Positions 43,400 through 56,459 of a stretch of 64,000 bases of DNA are shown piece by piece (the stretch's first letter is position 1; the number at the start of each line of letters is the position of its first letter). The stretch comes from Metridium senile (Eukaryota; Cnidaria; Anthozoa; Actiniaria; Metridiidae). The DNA lies in the NCBI GenBank assembly GCA_949775045.1, contig OX459110.1:7693970-7757969 (forward strand). Direction: 5' to 3'. The position numbers and the translations under genes were made by a program. The notes below the pieces were generated by a model. That model did not search any database and had not been told where the DNA came from. It saw nothing but the letters and a program-made list of their open reading frames with translations.

Positions 43400-43787
43400 T
43401 TGTAAATAGTTACAAAGAAACAGTTCTTTCGCTAAAACATTTTTTTGTTATAAAATTAGTATTAAATTTGAAAACTATACTTATTGCAAGGTCAATCAGA
43501 AATATTTGTAGTGCCCATTCTGGGGCATCATTAGGGGCTTGCCTTCTTGATGCCCCCAGCCCTTCTTTCTATGAGCATCATGCTCCCTTTCTGGCTTCTC
43601 TTTCGTTGCGTTTTTCTGTACAGCTATTTTGATTGGCACTCCTCCACAGAAGAGGCTTAACCACCAAAACCTTGGGGCGTCTCGTTGCAGGTTCATCATC
43701 AGAATCTGATTGTCCATCATGTTCATTTTTAACTCGTGGATCGAAGATCCTCGAGTTATTGGGATGGGACTTTTAAACCGGAAGTGT

Positions 43788-43837
43788 CACTCACTCACTC
43801 ACTCACTCGCTCACTCGCTCACTCGCTCACTCACTAG
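43788..43837. repeat. (TCAC/TCGC)n microsatellite
   Basis: About twelve TCAC/TCGC units follow GGACTTTTAAACCGGAAGTG. ATCGAAGATCCTCGAGTT just upstream and ACTCGAGCC...CGATCCTCGAATT near 44610-44640 are loosely inverted, so the tract may lie near one end of a larger old element. Confidence 0.7.
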
Positions 43838-45245
43838 ACCGTCAGTGTAAACTTTTGAGCCCCAAGATTTTTGTCAGCGTACCGCCGTATATGCATTACA
43901 TCATCTTTCAAACAACCACTCTCCCAATTGGGTTTCCTGTGTAATGACGTAGTCAAGACCACCCCTCCCCACTTTAGGCTCCCTGTAACTTCACACTATG
44001 TAGTCTATATATCACTTCAAAATTTATACCCCAAATAAACGCTCTAACGTCCCATGTGGGACACTTCACTATATAATCGCACATAAAGTTATCACCAACA
44101 ATGAGTGCATACTTATTAATAGCGTAAAAATGGAGTAACTTTTCTAATTTAAAGTTTTTAAGCGAAAAAGTTTATATGCGAGAGGTCACTAAATCAGATA
44201 TTCCTTTGATCGCGCATGCTCAAAATGATTGAGGAGTCTAACAATTCAAGAAAAGACACGTAAAAATAACAAAAACAAACATACTGCATTGTAATTAATT
44301 TTTTATGAATTTCTTTACGTTGAATTTTAAAACGTGCATTCAGACACGGCTTAAAAACGGCTGAGTAGTTCAAAGCACGAGGTATTGCACAAGAAGCGCA
44401 AATAACACAGGAAGCCCAAGCAAATCGCCATCTTGGATTTGAACCTGAATTTATTTGGATTTCTCGTACTTCAACATCGATTTACTCTTCCAAATCAGCG
44501 TTGGCTTTGGGTATATTGTTTGCTCAAGACATTATAGAATTGCTAGCTGTTATTTTCTAACGGTTTTACGGAAAGAAGTTTTCTAAAACATGACAATATC
44601 AGACCGTTTTTTATACTCGAGCCAACTCGATCCTCGAATTCTCAGAAAGCAGATTGTTCAGCAAGGTAGATAAAAACAACGACATGAAAGCTGGATTATT
44701 CCAATACAAACTACCACCAAAGCAAAGAAACAAGTAACTATTATATAATTATACCTTTTTTGATAAATATCAATATTTTCAAAACATAATTCATCTTTTT
44801 AACAGTTAATCTACATGTTAATCTACATGTACAATATCATAAGATTGCCCAGAACGCCTTAAATTGCCTAAAAATTTAAGAGCTTTTTCAAAAAATCGCC
44901 TAACATCGCCAAATATCTCCTTAGAGGTTAGGAACTTTTTGCTAAAATCGCATTAGATCGCCTAATATTAATACGGCGATTTTAGGCCACCGAGTAGGCC
45001 TTACAATTAAGAGTTATATATCATTTCAAATCTATTATTAATAAAGTTTTATTTGTTTGAAATCAATGCCTTGTCTTTTCAATATGCTAACATTCATTAT
45101 TTTCATATAATATTCAGAATTTTTTTTAAATTATATCCTACAAAGTCAACATTAAAAGTGGTCTAAAAACTAAGCACTTTCAAAATGTTCTAACAGTAAT
45201 CCACGAGTTCGCCATAGGTGGCCTTTGATCTGATTCTGATTCGGA
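43838..45245. other. Interval without recognisable genes
   Basis: AT-rich sequence. Short repeats of CGCCTAA/TAGGCG (44850-45000: ATCGCCTAACATCGCC, ATCGCCTAATATTA, GGCGATTTTAGG) form a weak inverted set. No exon with splice support was found. Confidence 0.4.
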
Positions 45246-46783
45246 CTAATCAGAAGACATGTAGGTGTTGTTTAATATTAATCGAATCTCTTGTTTCTGT
45301 TCCTCTAAGTTAGAGCTTGCCTCATATAGAGCTTTCTTTCTTTGTAAACGTTTCTGAAAAATGACTGAACATTAAAAATTAAAAATGAAGTTTGATATTA
45401 TACATGCACTGGTGTACTTTCATGTTATTTAATGGTGATACATATGTAGTCAGGATTTTAACGGTTATGTTTGGAAAGAGGGCCTTTGCTCTGGGGTCTC
45501 CAGCCTTATGGAACAATCTCACAGAAGACATTAAACATTCCACCTTTTCTGTTTTCAAGTCTTCACACTAAAAACACTATTATTTTCAAGAAACACTTAA
45601 CTGTAAAATGCATTGTGACGCCGTATAATAGGTTTAATAAGGACTTACTATTGTTATTATTATTAGACGATTGAATAGGAACTTACTGTGTTAAGACGGC
45701 TCCTTCTGCATTTTTGATTTTGATAGGTCTTGTGTCTGTTCCTTTGAACCATTTCAAACTGCCGATGTCTGGTCTGAAAGTGTGCTCTGAATGCAGCTGT
45801 TAAAACAATTAATAAACAATATTTAACAATATTTAGATTTTATAGGCACACAGATACAATTATGGAAAATGATATACACTTATAGTTGAAGACATATTAC
45901 AAACAATTGTATGATACTTCTTACTACATATCTGGTTATAAATCTTGGTGTATCAAACTGCACTTTTAGGTTGAGCTTGGAACTGCTTAAGTTTTATCGG
46001 TAAGTTTAAATGATGAAACTATGAGGTCATAACACAATGTTGTCAAGGCTACAATCTTGGCAAAAACTAAGTGAGACAATTCTGTCGCGCACTTAATTTT
46101 ACGTTCAATATTGTTAATTCCTCTAAAAAGTATTCTTCATACGCCCCTCCCCCCATATCAATGTTGAGTTTCCCTTTCGTTTCAGTGCAACACAACATTA
46201 AAACAACATTGATACGGGGGAGGGGGAGGGGGAAAATAGCATTACAATGTAAATTTTCGCAATTTTGTACAAGTGTCTCACTAGTTATTGCCAAAATTGT
46301 AGATTCGATGTTGTTAGGCAGCCACAATTCATGTGCTTGATTTCTGATTGGTTAAATCAAAGAAATGGATAATTCCAACAGTTAATTTTATGCAATTTTG
46401 ATGCCTAACAATGTTTTAACCATGCCTTGACAACTTTGTGTTATGACCTTATAAAAGTGCTTTGTTTCATCTTTTAAAGTAATTGATAAAACTTTAGCCA
46501 TTTCAAGCTCAACCCAAAAAGCGCAGTACCTAAAATGTAAAAGGACAATAAAATTATTTACTCCGAAAAACAAAAAATTATATTGCATACATTGCACCTA
46601 CAGATTATTAAGCTTGCTTCCACTAATATGTTATTGAAAATAAAGAGCTGTTTATTAGTCAATCATAGATAGAGAGTACAATAAATAATACCTCCAATAT
46701 TTGATAGAGATGAATTTTTGTCCCGGTTCTTCACTCCTTGGTCAACCATGAAGTTTATGCCAGAGGTTTCTTCATTAGTGAAG
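45246..46783 (-). pseudogene. Three-exon remnant with RR/K-rich helix and YMSSD end
   Basis: Exons 46783-46691, 45796-45687 and 45353-45246 join in phase with GT-AG borders: FTNEETSGINFMVDQGVKNR..., then AAFRAHFQTRHRQFEMVQRN and KCRRSRLNT, then KRLQRKKALYEASSNLEEQK...LNNTYMSSD and a TAG. In the same frame after the TAG comes SESESDQRPPM, so the stop probably replaced Glu in an acidic run, as the SSDES of the relative at 29040 shows. No upstream exon was found with certainty. It is a coiled, basic, probably nuclear protein of unknown function, and probably a pseudogene. Confidence 0.55.
45958..46526. mobile_element. Foldback element inside an intron of the YMSSD remnant
   Basis: The arms extend from about 45958 and 46526 toward the middle, sharing GGTTGAGCTTG, AAAGTTTTATC, GGTCATAACACAA and TTGTCAAGGC. 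GGGGGAGG-type G runs near 46215 mirror CCTCCCCCC near 46145. The centre is near 46190. No transposase frame. Confidence 0.75.
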
Positions 46784-47789
46784 CTGTAACAGATAAAATA
46801 GGGTCATGTGAAAAGCATGCAAGTACCAAAAGAGTACGTCAAGAGCAAACTAAATTAGCATAAAAATAATTGACCTGTTATTACTGAATTCCAAGATCAA
46901 AATACCTTAATAACACTCATACAGTAACAATGAGATATTTTAGAGCAAAACAACAAAACAGTTTACCAGCTCAATATTTGAAAGAAAAATTATATATTCT
47001 GGTCTCATATTGCCAGTAATTACAAGTCAACCTTGCAATACAATTCACAATATAGTGTTTTTTTTTTAGGGTGAGTATATATTAAGGAAATACATATAAA
47101 ACTAATTTCAAGAACGTTGTCCTGACTTTTGTAATCTAATGGGAAAGTTTCGTTATAAAAGTTAAGACAACATTCTTGCAATTAGGTGTAAACATATCAG
47201 CATATTCCATAAAAAGTCTTCAATAATTGATTCGGTGTTTGGCGCTAAAATTATGCATATAGCGCGAAACAGTTTTCTTTCTACTTTTTTATGGAAATAA
47301 TTTAAGTATGTTTGTTCCTTTTTTCAAAATTCCACAGATCTCAGGGTCGTCCTCCATATCCTGATAAACTGCTCTCACGTTTGTCTGAAGTAGGAATACA
47401 AATGAATGTCAGGGATCAGTTTTCCTTGTATTCACACCAAGCGAATGTCAATTATAGTTCTGATATAAGCATCCACACTGCAAAACGTGACTTTGCTACT
47501 TTCCTTATTCGCAATGTTCGCCCAACTTCAGCAAAGAAATAATACTGCTCAAGTTCTATAACATCTTTCTGATAATTCCTGCCTTCTTTGTTTATTGAAA
47601 AAACATATCGCTTTGTACAAGTGGGTTTGAGAACGTTTGACAATTGAAACCTTTTCGTTTGATGTCACTGGAAAACATGTGTTGTACACATATGCGTTAA
47701 GGGGCAGATGCAATCTACAGTAACATGAATTTGTACCTTGTTGCTAAAAGTAAGCTTGGCTGGCAAGAACATCGAACAGCCGTACCTTT
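46784..47789. other. Interval with a short hairpin
   Basis: CAAGAACGTTGTCCTGACTTTT (47110) and AAAAGTTAAGACAACATTCTTG (47155) form a hairpin of about 75 bp. No coding exon was supported in the rest. Confidence 0.45.
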
Positions 47790-47915
47790 TAGGGGCTAAA
47801 ATCAACAAAGCATTAACAGTTATTTTTATCTGTGAGTACCTTCTAGGGGTCGTTTTCAAAACCTCTGCTGATCACCCCTAAAACGTGGACTAAACGAGTA
47901 CCCCCAGGGGCTTAT
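47790..47915. repeat. GTACCTTTTAGGGG repeat, copy 1
   Basis: CGTACCTTTTAGGGGC, CAGTTATTTTTATCTGTGAG and AAAACCTCTGCTGATCACCC recur in the same order and orientation at 55840-56085. It is probably one dispersed family. Confidence 0.6.
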
Positions 47916-50900
47916 AAGTTTATTTGTTCTTGCATTCACAAGTTGATAGAAACAAACTAATTGCCTGTAGGTACTCATCTTTTTCCTGCCTTGAACTTTA
48001 ACAGAGCAATGGTTTGCCATACTTCTGAGCTCCATTACCTTTATCTTTATCAATTGCTCATCACTCATCTCACAGACGTTTTTTTCAAGAAAACAGCACA
48101 GGATCAGGACATTCCGCTACTCATGGAAACAAGTAAGTCGTTACAAAGATATTCATTCCTTTCATGTTCGCCGAGTAGTGAGAAAAACGACTACCTTTGT
48201 TGTAGGCGAAGGAATTTTACTGTAAAGATACGTTCTTGTTTCTACCACAGCACATCTCTTTCGCTACTTCTTCACCTGTGCACTTTCCTCCTATTTTTTC
48301 GCTTTCTACAAACTTCTTTTATGTACTCTTACAGCTGTTTACAGCTTGTTGACCGTATAACCTTTGTTGATGTATGTGTAGATGTGATATTTTATTTGAG
48401 TTGTTTTTCTGTCACAGGGTTTTTTGCCACTTTGTGGGTCACAGAAGTCGATTTGTGAGAGATTCAGCCCTGTTCTTTATCGGAGAACTTTGCATTCAAG
48501 AATGGTTAATGCACTGTGGTAGCATCCTGCGTTTTCTTGGCGATAGAAAATTTATTTTATTTTGGGGTGTTCCTTCTTGAAGATTTGAAGCACATTCTCC
48601 ATAATGGTGATGACGGTTTTAGTGTCATGAGCGTGAGACTTAATAAGGTGCATGAATGTCTACACACAACATTCTCCGTAGATGTTAGTCGGATAAACTG
48701 AGAGTGCCAATATATTTCTTGTTTGCCAAAAAACTGGGCTTGTGTTTCTCTGTAATGCTTTTGTAAATACTTCATTGTAAAATCTTACACAAGTAGTGCA
48801 GATTGCTCGTTTTGTAAAAATTAAAATTAAAATCAAAACCAATTTAAAAGTAAAATCATGATCCTTTGCCCTCCATGCTACCCAAAAGGGTACGCGAGCC
48901 CATGACTTCTAACCACTTGGCACACCTTTTGAAATTATTTCTTACATCAAAACAAAAACTTTGTGCCAACTTTGGTGCCTGTACGAAAATGTGCACATGT
49001 TATAAATCACTAAGCCACTCGACTACTGTCAGTGTCACTATGAATGTTAAGGTTGTGCTCTTCTCTCACCGACGTGTCAGTAAAAAAATTCTAATCACTT
49101 TAAATTTGCTTGCAATAGTAAGTGAGTTGATTTGGCATTTTTGCTTACCTCAGATGTATTATGTATGACCTTTGACATTTGCGTCTCATGTTTGTGTAGA
49201 GGTTGCTTTGTCGTGTGTTGTCCTTTCTCCGATCAATAAATTACTACTTTTTATGTGTATTTCTTGGATGTATTGTTTGCAGAAAAAAGGTAAAGGGTGC
49301 ACGGATGACTTTTACTTTCAGGTGGTGAAAACAATGGTTAAGAATCACTGAGAACTTGTGAATCACATTTCAAGTGAAGACGTGAAACACCGGAAACGTG
49401 TATGCATGACAGTAGGTTGTTTGTGTATATTCAAATCATTGTTTTCAACATGCTGGGATATTTAGACAGCATTTCTCTTATCTTAAATTCCGTGCTATAT
49501 TTTTTTTCAAAAATACAAAGAAAATGGTTTGGAAGGACGTTTTGGAATGACACCATACATTTCTCTGTAATTTTTGCAGAGTTTGGATGCTCATAATTTT
49601 GTTTCTATTTAGCCAAACGTTCTGAAACTTGGTCAATAAGCTTACATTTGGTAACTCACCCATGAGACAGGTTATTTTTTCTGGAACCATAATCAAATTA
49701 GTTTTTCACACTAGTGCTCAGTCCCTTGCTCGATATGGAAAAATCCAATTGTGGCTGAGCAGATAAAATAGGTTGTGTTACTATTGTGTATTTTTTTGGG
49801 GTCACATCCATTCACGACGAGTAAATTGTATTATCGGACGTACAACGGAATTAATAAACAGATTATTCTTTTCTTCAAACTTCCATATATGGGCAGTAGG
49901 AATATTGTAGGATTCCTACCGTGACGTCATATTCTTACTAAACTTAGCTAAGGTGCCAAGCCTTTTCTACTTGAAAGTCTGACTCGACGGTCGATAAGTT
50001 TACACGTGCAGTGAAGTTTTGTGATTTTCTTTTGAGTTTACGTCGATTTAAGAAGAACGATAAGAATGGATACATTAGACATTAATGAGGTGAGTTGTTG
50101 GCTATTCTAGGACCATTTTTGCGAACTAAAGATGATGTTTTAGACACCAATTTCTAAGTACCACCATGCTGGGTTGTTTACAGTTGCTGTGCTATTATAT
50201 AAAACTGCCTCAAACAATCCTTAATATCAAGATCGCGCTATCTATCTGTTTATCCCATCTGCTATATGTTTTATTTCAAAAGTATCTTCAACTACTTCAG
50301 ATCGTTTGTTTTGCTTAAAGCAAAGTCGAAGTTCTTGTTTTGCTATCAAATCAAACGCTCTAGTAGCCTTTCTGGTACTTTTGGACCGGTCGTTTCTCTG
50401 ATGGAACCCTTTGACTTGCGTAGCTGCAACCTGCTGGAAACCATTTGAGACATTTCTTTTGTTGGATGTGTTCCTGGTTGCCAACTCCCAAGTCGAAATT
50501 CCGAAACCGCGTGGAACGTGTTTCGTGTTTCTTCCTTTGCACAGTTTATTAGGTCGCCCTTCGATGACGGGTCCCCTCTTAGTTTATCAGTGGACGTCAG
50601 ACCAGATTGTCTCGCAAAAGCAAAGATAGCGAGGTCCACAAGCTCCATTATAGAGTTTGGTAGTCATTTGCTATTAATATTGATTGAAGCGTTAGATGCC
50701 ATTGCAAGAAGTAGTACTACAAGTCGAGTGGAAAAGTATCAGGCTTGGAGCTGGGTAGCCTGGCCATATATATAGTCAGCCAGGTAACCAGGCCATGTCC
50801 AAAATTAGCCAAGTAGCCAGGCCGGCATCTTTGGAAAGCCACAAGGACGCTCTGATGTTACTAGTAGACTTGGCAATACCTTCTAATAATCCACTGTCCT

Positions 50901-51470
50901 TTTTACAACCACTATATGATATCGCTGTGGCAATTATTGCTAATGTTGGGTGCTCGTCTTAAAAAGCGATGGCCATCAAGTGAAATTTACCTACAAGATG
51001 CACAAGGTCGTTGCAAGTTTCCTGTGCAAACTTCTTGACGCAAGAGCATTCAGTCACTTGAATGACAAAATGATTACTGAAATCGTCTGCCACCGGCCAA
51101 TGGAATAGAGGCGAAAAGCCATCGACAAAGATCGTGGAATGGTGTCAAGACCAGTGGCGCAGAAATCCTAAACTGGCAGACCCACGGACACACACGTATA
51201 CTGCTCCACCGTCTAACTTATGTTTACTTTGCCTATGTTTACAGAGAAGCCAGTGCCAGTTTGTCATATGTGTGGCGTTTCATGCCCCGAGTGTAGAGAG
51301 AAATTGAACTTGAGCATCCCAAATGAGATGGCTACAGCAAAGGCAATATTGGACTGGCCGGCTGAATGAAACAACCAAGAGCACCTATTTGAGGAAGGAA
51401 ATGATGGCGATGAAATTTTTAAAACTTTAAATTCTCAGTGAATACATACAAGTGTCATGGTTATACAAAC
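47916..51470. other. Long interval with degenerate coding-like pieces
   Basis: No complete gene. ORFs at 47961-48580 and 48866-49168 lack motifs. GATAAGAATGGATACATTAG followed by GAG and GTGAGTTG near 50060-50095 could be a plus-strand first exon (MDTLDINE). A minus frame at 50648-50346 (RGDPSSKGDLINCAKEETRN) looks protein-like but has no splice support. At 50810-51120 the plus strand reads ALMLLVDLAIPSNNPLSFL and, further on, FTYKMHKVVASFLCKLLDAR, with breaks between, suggesting a decayed gene of unknown type. Confidence 0.35.
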
Positions 51471-51574
51471 CTTAAAGAAAGTTTTCCTGTAGGTAGTAAC
51501 TCCCCATGCCGACCCTGCCAGAACTTTCACGTTGTCTTTTGCAACCCTTGGAAATATGAAGCCCAATTTGATAC
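51471..51574 (-). CDS. Orphan exon, unknown protein
   Basis: A 104-nt frame bounded by an acceptor (ATTGTGCAG) and a donor (AAG then GTTTGTATAA) encodes IKLGFIFPRVAKDNVKVLAG then GVTTYRKTFFK. No neighbouring exon joins it convincingly; the exon at 46783 has an incompatible phase. It may belong to a gene disrupted by the LINE that lies just upstream in transcript sense. Confidence 0.35.
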
Positions 51575-51875
51575 CTGCACAATGAAAAACAGTTATATGT
51601 GAGGTTGGATTACAAATTACTTGCTCCAATCAGTAGCAGCATATATCTGAAAAACTCTCACTTTAAAAACAATTAATATAGTCTCAACAAACCAAATAAA
51701 TAGAGTAGACAGATGATAATCAAATTTTCTCAGAATATAAACAAACCTGATACCAGAAACCAAGAAAATAAAGCATTAACTGGACATAATACTGCATTCA
51801 GTGGATTTGACCATAATGTCAGCGAAACATAAAATAGTATGCTAATAATTAATAAGGCAATAAATTGAAGATTTC

Positions 51876-54344
51876 TAGTTTAGTTTAGTTTAGTTTAATA
51901 GAATTCGTCATAACAAGATATTACATAACAATATTTGTATGAACAGGTGAAAATTACAGGACGAAAATCCCAATTGACAATTTAAACCTATAAAAAAGTA
52001 AAACATCAAATAAACAAAGTTAACAAATATTTAAATAATTAATATAAACAGAAAAATATTTTAAATCTATGGTGGCCGATACGTTGTTAATTTATTTGAG
52101 TACAGAATTTGGAGTAGATTTTTGAAATTAGATAGGCTATCAACGTTCTTTAAGTTCGAGGGGAGACTGTTCCACAAAGCTATAGTTCTGGGAAAGTATG
52201 ATTTACGGTAGTAATTTTGTTTGTGATGTAAAAGAGGTCTATAGTTCGAAGGGTCAAAGTTCCGAGTAGAGTATCTTGAGGTAGACGGAATTAGTAGGTT
52301 GGAAAAACTTTTTATGTCGATGATTTCGGATTTAATCTTGTAAAACAATGTCAAGTCGATGATATCACGTCTATGTTCTAACGGTAGTAGATTAAGAGTT
52401 TTGAGTCTTTCTGTGTAGCTTACATCGGAGGGTGGATAGTTTAATATAAATTTGGTTGCTCGACGTTGGATGTTCTCTATTAAAGCTACATGCTTAGCTG
52501 TGTGTGGCGACCACAAATTACTTGCGTATTCTAATCGGGGTCTAACCAAAGTACAATAGAGGAGCTGTTTTGTTGCAGGATCGCGTATGTGGCAGCAAAC
52601 TCGCTTCACAAGTCCTAATAATTTTTTTGGCGTTTGAGCACATGAGTTCAATGTGTGATTTCCATGACAGATCTGTGGTCACAAGTACACCAAGGTCTTT
52701 TGTTTGGTTTGCAGATTCAAGAACCTGCCCAGCCAGATGGTAGGATTGCTTGTTAGTGTTCTTTTTTTTTGACATTTGTAAAACTTTGCATTTAGAAGTA
52801 CTCAATTCCATTCCATGGTCTAGACTCCACTTATGTAAGGAATCTATGTCCGCTTGTAGACAAAGAGCAGATGTTGGGGAGTCAACAGAATGATAGAGTT
52901 TAGAGTCGTCGGCATAAAGGGCGATTGTAGAACCGCCTTGCACATAACATGGTATATTGTTAGCATAGACCAAAAAGAGCAGGGGCCCCAGAATTGACCC
53001 CTGCGGAACGCCAGATAGTACCGGTAGCCAAGATGAAGAAGTTCCGTTCAGTACTACACGTTGCTGTCTGTTAGACAGATATGATTCAAACCACTCAAGA
53101 AGAGAGCCCGCAACTCCATATTCCCTTAGCCTTGTTATAAGATGGAGGTGTGAAACCTTATCAAAGGCTTTAGAAAGGTCTAAGTGAACAACATGTATCT
53201 CACTACCACTTGCTAGTTTATCCAAGATGTCATTGTATACTTCCAGTAGTTGTGTAACAGTTGATTTTCCTTTGAGGAAACCGTGTTGAAGATGGTATAA
53301 GGATCTTTCAAGGTGAGCAAAGCAGTGGTTGTAGACACAGCGTTCAAAGACTTTGGATACGATAGGTAGAAGTGAAATAGGTCTGTAGTTCTCTGGTAAA
53401 GTCGGGTCGTCTTTTTTAAATACTGGTGTGACATTGGCTCGTTTCCACAAATTGGGAAACGAACCAAGTGATAGTGATAGATTAAATAGCTGACACAAGG
53501 ATGGAGCAATCTCATTGGCGGTGTTTTTTAATAGGGCACCAGGGATATCATCTGGACCGTTTGCTTTATTTGGGTCAAGATTCAGAAGAACTTTCTCCAC
53601 TTCAGCAGCAGTTAAGCTAACAGAACATAGTTCCACGTCGACTTGAGTGGTCGAGTTGACGCTAGTAGATTGTAGAGGTGTTGCCAAGCAAAATACAGAA
53701 TGAAAGAACTGGTTTAGGGTATTTGCCATTTCTTTAGTGTTAGTTATGAAAGATTGACCATTTCGTAGGAAGCTGAGGGATAGATTGACAGTTGTCTGAG
53801 ACTTCACATATTGCCAGAAACGTTTGGGATTTTCAGCGATGGAATTTTTCAGTTTTTCTGCAAGATCTTTTCGTTTTTGGGATATCAGCTTTTTTGTAGC
53901 ACGACGGAGATCATTAAACTTATTCTTTGCCAAGAGAGAGCCCGTTTTGATTGCCTTTTTTCTCTGCGCATCCTTCTTTTTAAGCATTGATCGGAGCTCT
54001 TTATCAATCCACGGATGATTGTTTACATTTTTAACTTTTGATTTAGGAATGTGATCGTCGACAGCAGAAAGGAACAAATCATTCCAATTAGCAAGTGATA
54101 AGTTAATGTCGTCAGGGACAAAGCATAAGTCCCACGGGATTTTTTTTACTGATTCTTTGAGTCCCGTCCAATTTGCATTTTTGAAATTGTAAACAACGCG
54201 TTTCACTTTCGGTCGTTTTGAAACTTTAAGACTTAACTCAAAGCTAATTAATTTGTGGTCTGTACATATGATATCGTCGTACCCATGTATATGCTGGAAC
54301 TTGGTTGGAATGGTAGTCAAAATTAAATCCAATATGTTAATCAA
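51876..54344 (-). pseudogene. CR1-like LINE, 5'-truncated, nearly whole RT
   Basis: The frame 54344-52542 starts in the end of the endonuclease (NILDLILTTIP, CTDHKLISFEL) and then holds a full RT: FKKDDPTLPENYRPISLLPI, HLDLSKAFDKVSH, GVPQGSILGPLLFLVYANNI and ALYADDSKLYH, plus STSKCKVLQMSKKK and DLGVLVTTDLSWKSHI. One frameshift near 52600 moves to 52651-52067 (RPRLEYASNLWSPH, ENIQRRATKFIL, FFPRTIALWNSLP-like end). The 3' end is a short TAGTT array (51876-51897), the type of microsatellite tail used by CR1/L2-group LINEs. The catalytic YADD is intact. It is inactive because of the 5' truncation and the frameshift. Confidence 0.9.
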
Positions 54345-54442
54345 TTATAATTTGGATTGATTCAGTTTTATGGTTTTCGTTGATTAAGTGCATGCTTTTA
54401 TCAAATCGATAGTACTGTATATTCTTATTAATGAATTTGTAC

Positions 54443-54509
54443 CTTTAGCTTTTCTGTCTGCTTTTGACCAAGGAATATGGACCTCCACTCTGCGGGGCAG
54501 TTTACCAAA
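54443..54509 (-). pseudogene. Short exon (VEVHIPWSKADRK)
   Basis: A 67-nt frame between an acceptor (TTTTAGCCCAG) and a donor (AAAG then GTACAAAT) encodes FGKLPRRVEVHIPWSKADRK. It recalls SFSVHVEWPSKTSDRK in the exon at 21588, so it may come from a related multicopy family. Confidence 0.35.
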
Positions 54510-54795
54510 CTGGGCTAAAACAAAAATACATTTTCAAATAAATCAATATCAAAATAGCACCTTTTTGAAGAAATCAATGCTAATAACTTAGTAAATGAAT
54601 AATTTTAAAACAAATTCCCTTTTTGAAATCTTTTTTTGAAACCATAATTTAATAATTAATTGTTAACTAGATATACTAGTTTACTTGCTCTAAGGTGCAA
54701 TTTGATCTATAAATTTTACACAGGAAAAGGCACCTTGTGCCTACTTCCCATAAGACGTACTATTGCAGTTTCTCTTTCGATCCTACCATTGTATT

Positions 54796-55312
54796 TCAAA
54801 TAATGTGGAATAAAAAAGCTATAGAGTGGCCTATTGGCATACCATTGAATATCTGAGAAGTCAATTGTATATTTTTTGCATGCATACAAGACATATGTGT
54901 ACATGCTAGGAAAAACAAGTGAGGGGTAACATCTCCCATACAGGCATTTAAACGTTCAGCTTCATTTTGGCCGGAATCTTCCCTTGCACGGTGTATTCGA
55001 AGTATCTTGTCACTGTTGTGGATCCTTGCTCTCTCAAGCAATCGCCATCTGCACTCCGCACTTGATACACCATCGCCAGGGCCAGCATCTGTAAGTTCTA
55101 GTAATCTCGGATATACTGGTGGAAGTCTTAAGGCAGCAATTTGTCGTAGAAGTTCCTTACATTGATCTAAGGCGGGCGTTAGGGTGCTCTTAAACTCTGA
55201 GCTTTTGACATGCTTGATGTCATCACCGGCTTTCTGTATGCTCTCTAAAACAGAAGTGACAGCTCCGACTACATTTTCTCCAGCAGATGTTTCGTTGTAA
55301 AACTAGTGTAAT
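54796..55312 (-). pseudogene. Remnant with TDAGPG...SGQNEAER motif
   Basis: The minus frame reads ETSAGENVVGAVTSVLESIQ, ALDQCKELLRQIAALRLPPV, LLELTDAGPGDGVSSAECRW, ILRIHRAREDSGQNEAERLN, then degrades. An acidic TDAGPG followed about 40 residues later by SGQNEAER occurs in a multicopy invertebrate family that I cannot name with confidence. The D and E could be catalytic residues of an RNase H-fold integrase or transposase, but this is conjecture. Confidence 0.4.
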
Positions 55313-56449
55313 TATATTTTACCTGAAAAATTTGCTGAAACTTTGTGTGCTTTGTCTTTAATCTTAATGGTTCTTCACCTCACAAAAAATGGCAAAAGAA
55401 AATATGGTTATGGTCCACAACCATAACCCTCTAAGGCCCTATAAAGAAAAGGAATGATTTATATGAATTCGATCTATGTATTTCATTTCAAGTAATTAAC
55501 TTAAGCACTATAATTTTGAGACAAAAATGTACTTTTTGCTAATGAGCAGTTATAGAATAATGATATATTAGCACCAGCTATATAAATTGACAGAGCAGGT
55601 ACTAGTAACATCAATAAGAAAAGAATGCTTCACGTTTTAGAATGTAGCCTGCAGGGTTCGAAATCCCAACTGCCTTGTTGTTTTTATCAAGTCATGCAGG
55701 GACTAGGTTCTATATAGCTTTTCAAGCCCAGGAGTTCCTTGCATTTCGCAGGAATTAAAGTGAAAACAAGGCTAAGGCTGAGTAAACAAACTATACTATT
55801 GTGATGTTTTAACTTCCTTTGTCCAAGTGGTAGGGATGGTAAGCGTACCTTTTAGGGAAAATATTTCCTGTGCGTACCTTTTAGGTTTCTGGCTCAAAAT
55901 TCAGTTATGTTTCGTACCTGTAAGAGTAATTTTTACTGTTTTGTTGCTTTGCTGAGGTAGAAATCGACAAGGCTTTATCAGTTATTTTTTTCTGTGCGTA
56001 TCTTTGATGGGATTGTTTACAAAACCTCCGCCGATCACCCCTAATACTCAGACAAAGGAAGTATACCCCCTCCCCCGGGTGTTTTAATAAACTAAAGATT
56101 TACATGTAAAAACTGTTTGTTTTTTAACCACAAGTTCATCTGATAGAATTATGTTTAACACTAGCAAATATGCCAATTAACTTGACTATATGAGAGATTT
56201 TGGGATTCACTTGCAATAAATCAGTTATTTTCTTTATACTGAGATATTTTTTTTATTTTGTGTCTGACCCATTTAGCTTGTAATCATCTGTTCAAGATAT
56301 TTTTATCATGTGGCTAAAAATAGGAAATTCTAACCCTCCCTTGTATACTCTTTTAATGAAACTTAATTGAGACAATGTATGCATTGCCTGGGTTGTCTTA
56401 AGACAATAGCTCCTCATTCTTGTCAGCTCTTGAAGAAGAAAAGGAGGGG
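55313..56449. repeat. Gene-free interval with second GTACCTTTTAGG copy (55840-56085)
   Basis: GCGTACCTTTTAGG occurs at 55845 and 55873 (direct repeat), followed by CAGTTATTTTTTTCTGTGCG and AAAACCTCCGCCGATCACCC. The order matches 47790-47915. The remainder of the interval shows no exon. Confidence 0.5.
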
Positions 56450-56459
56450 CTTTTTTGGG

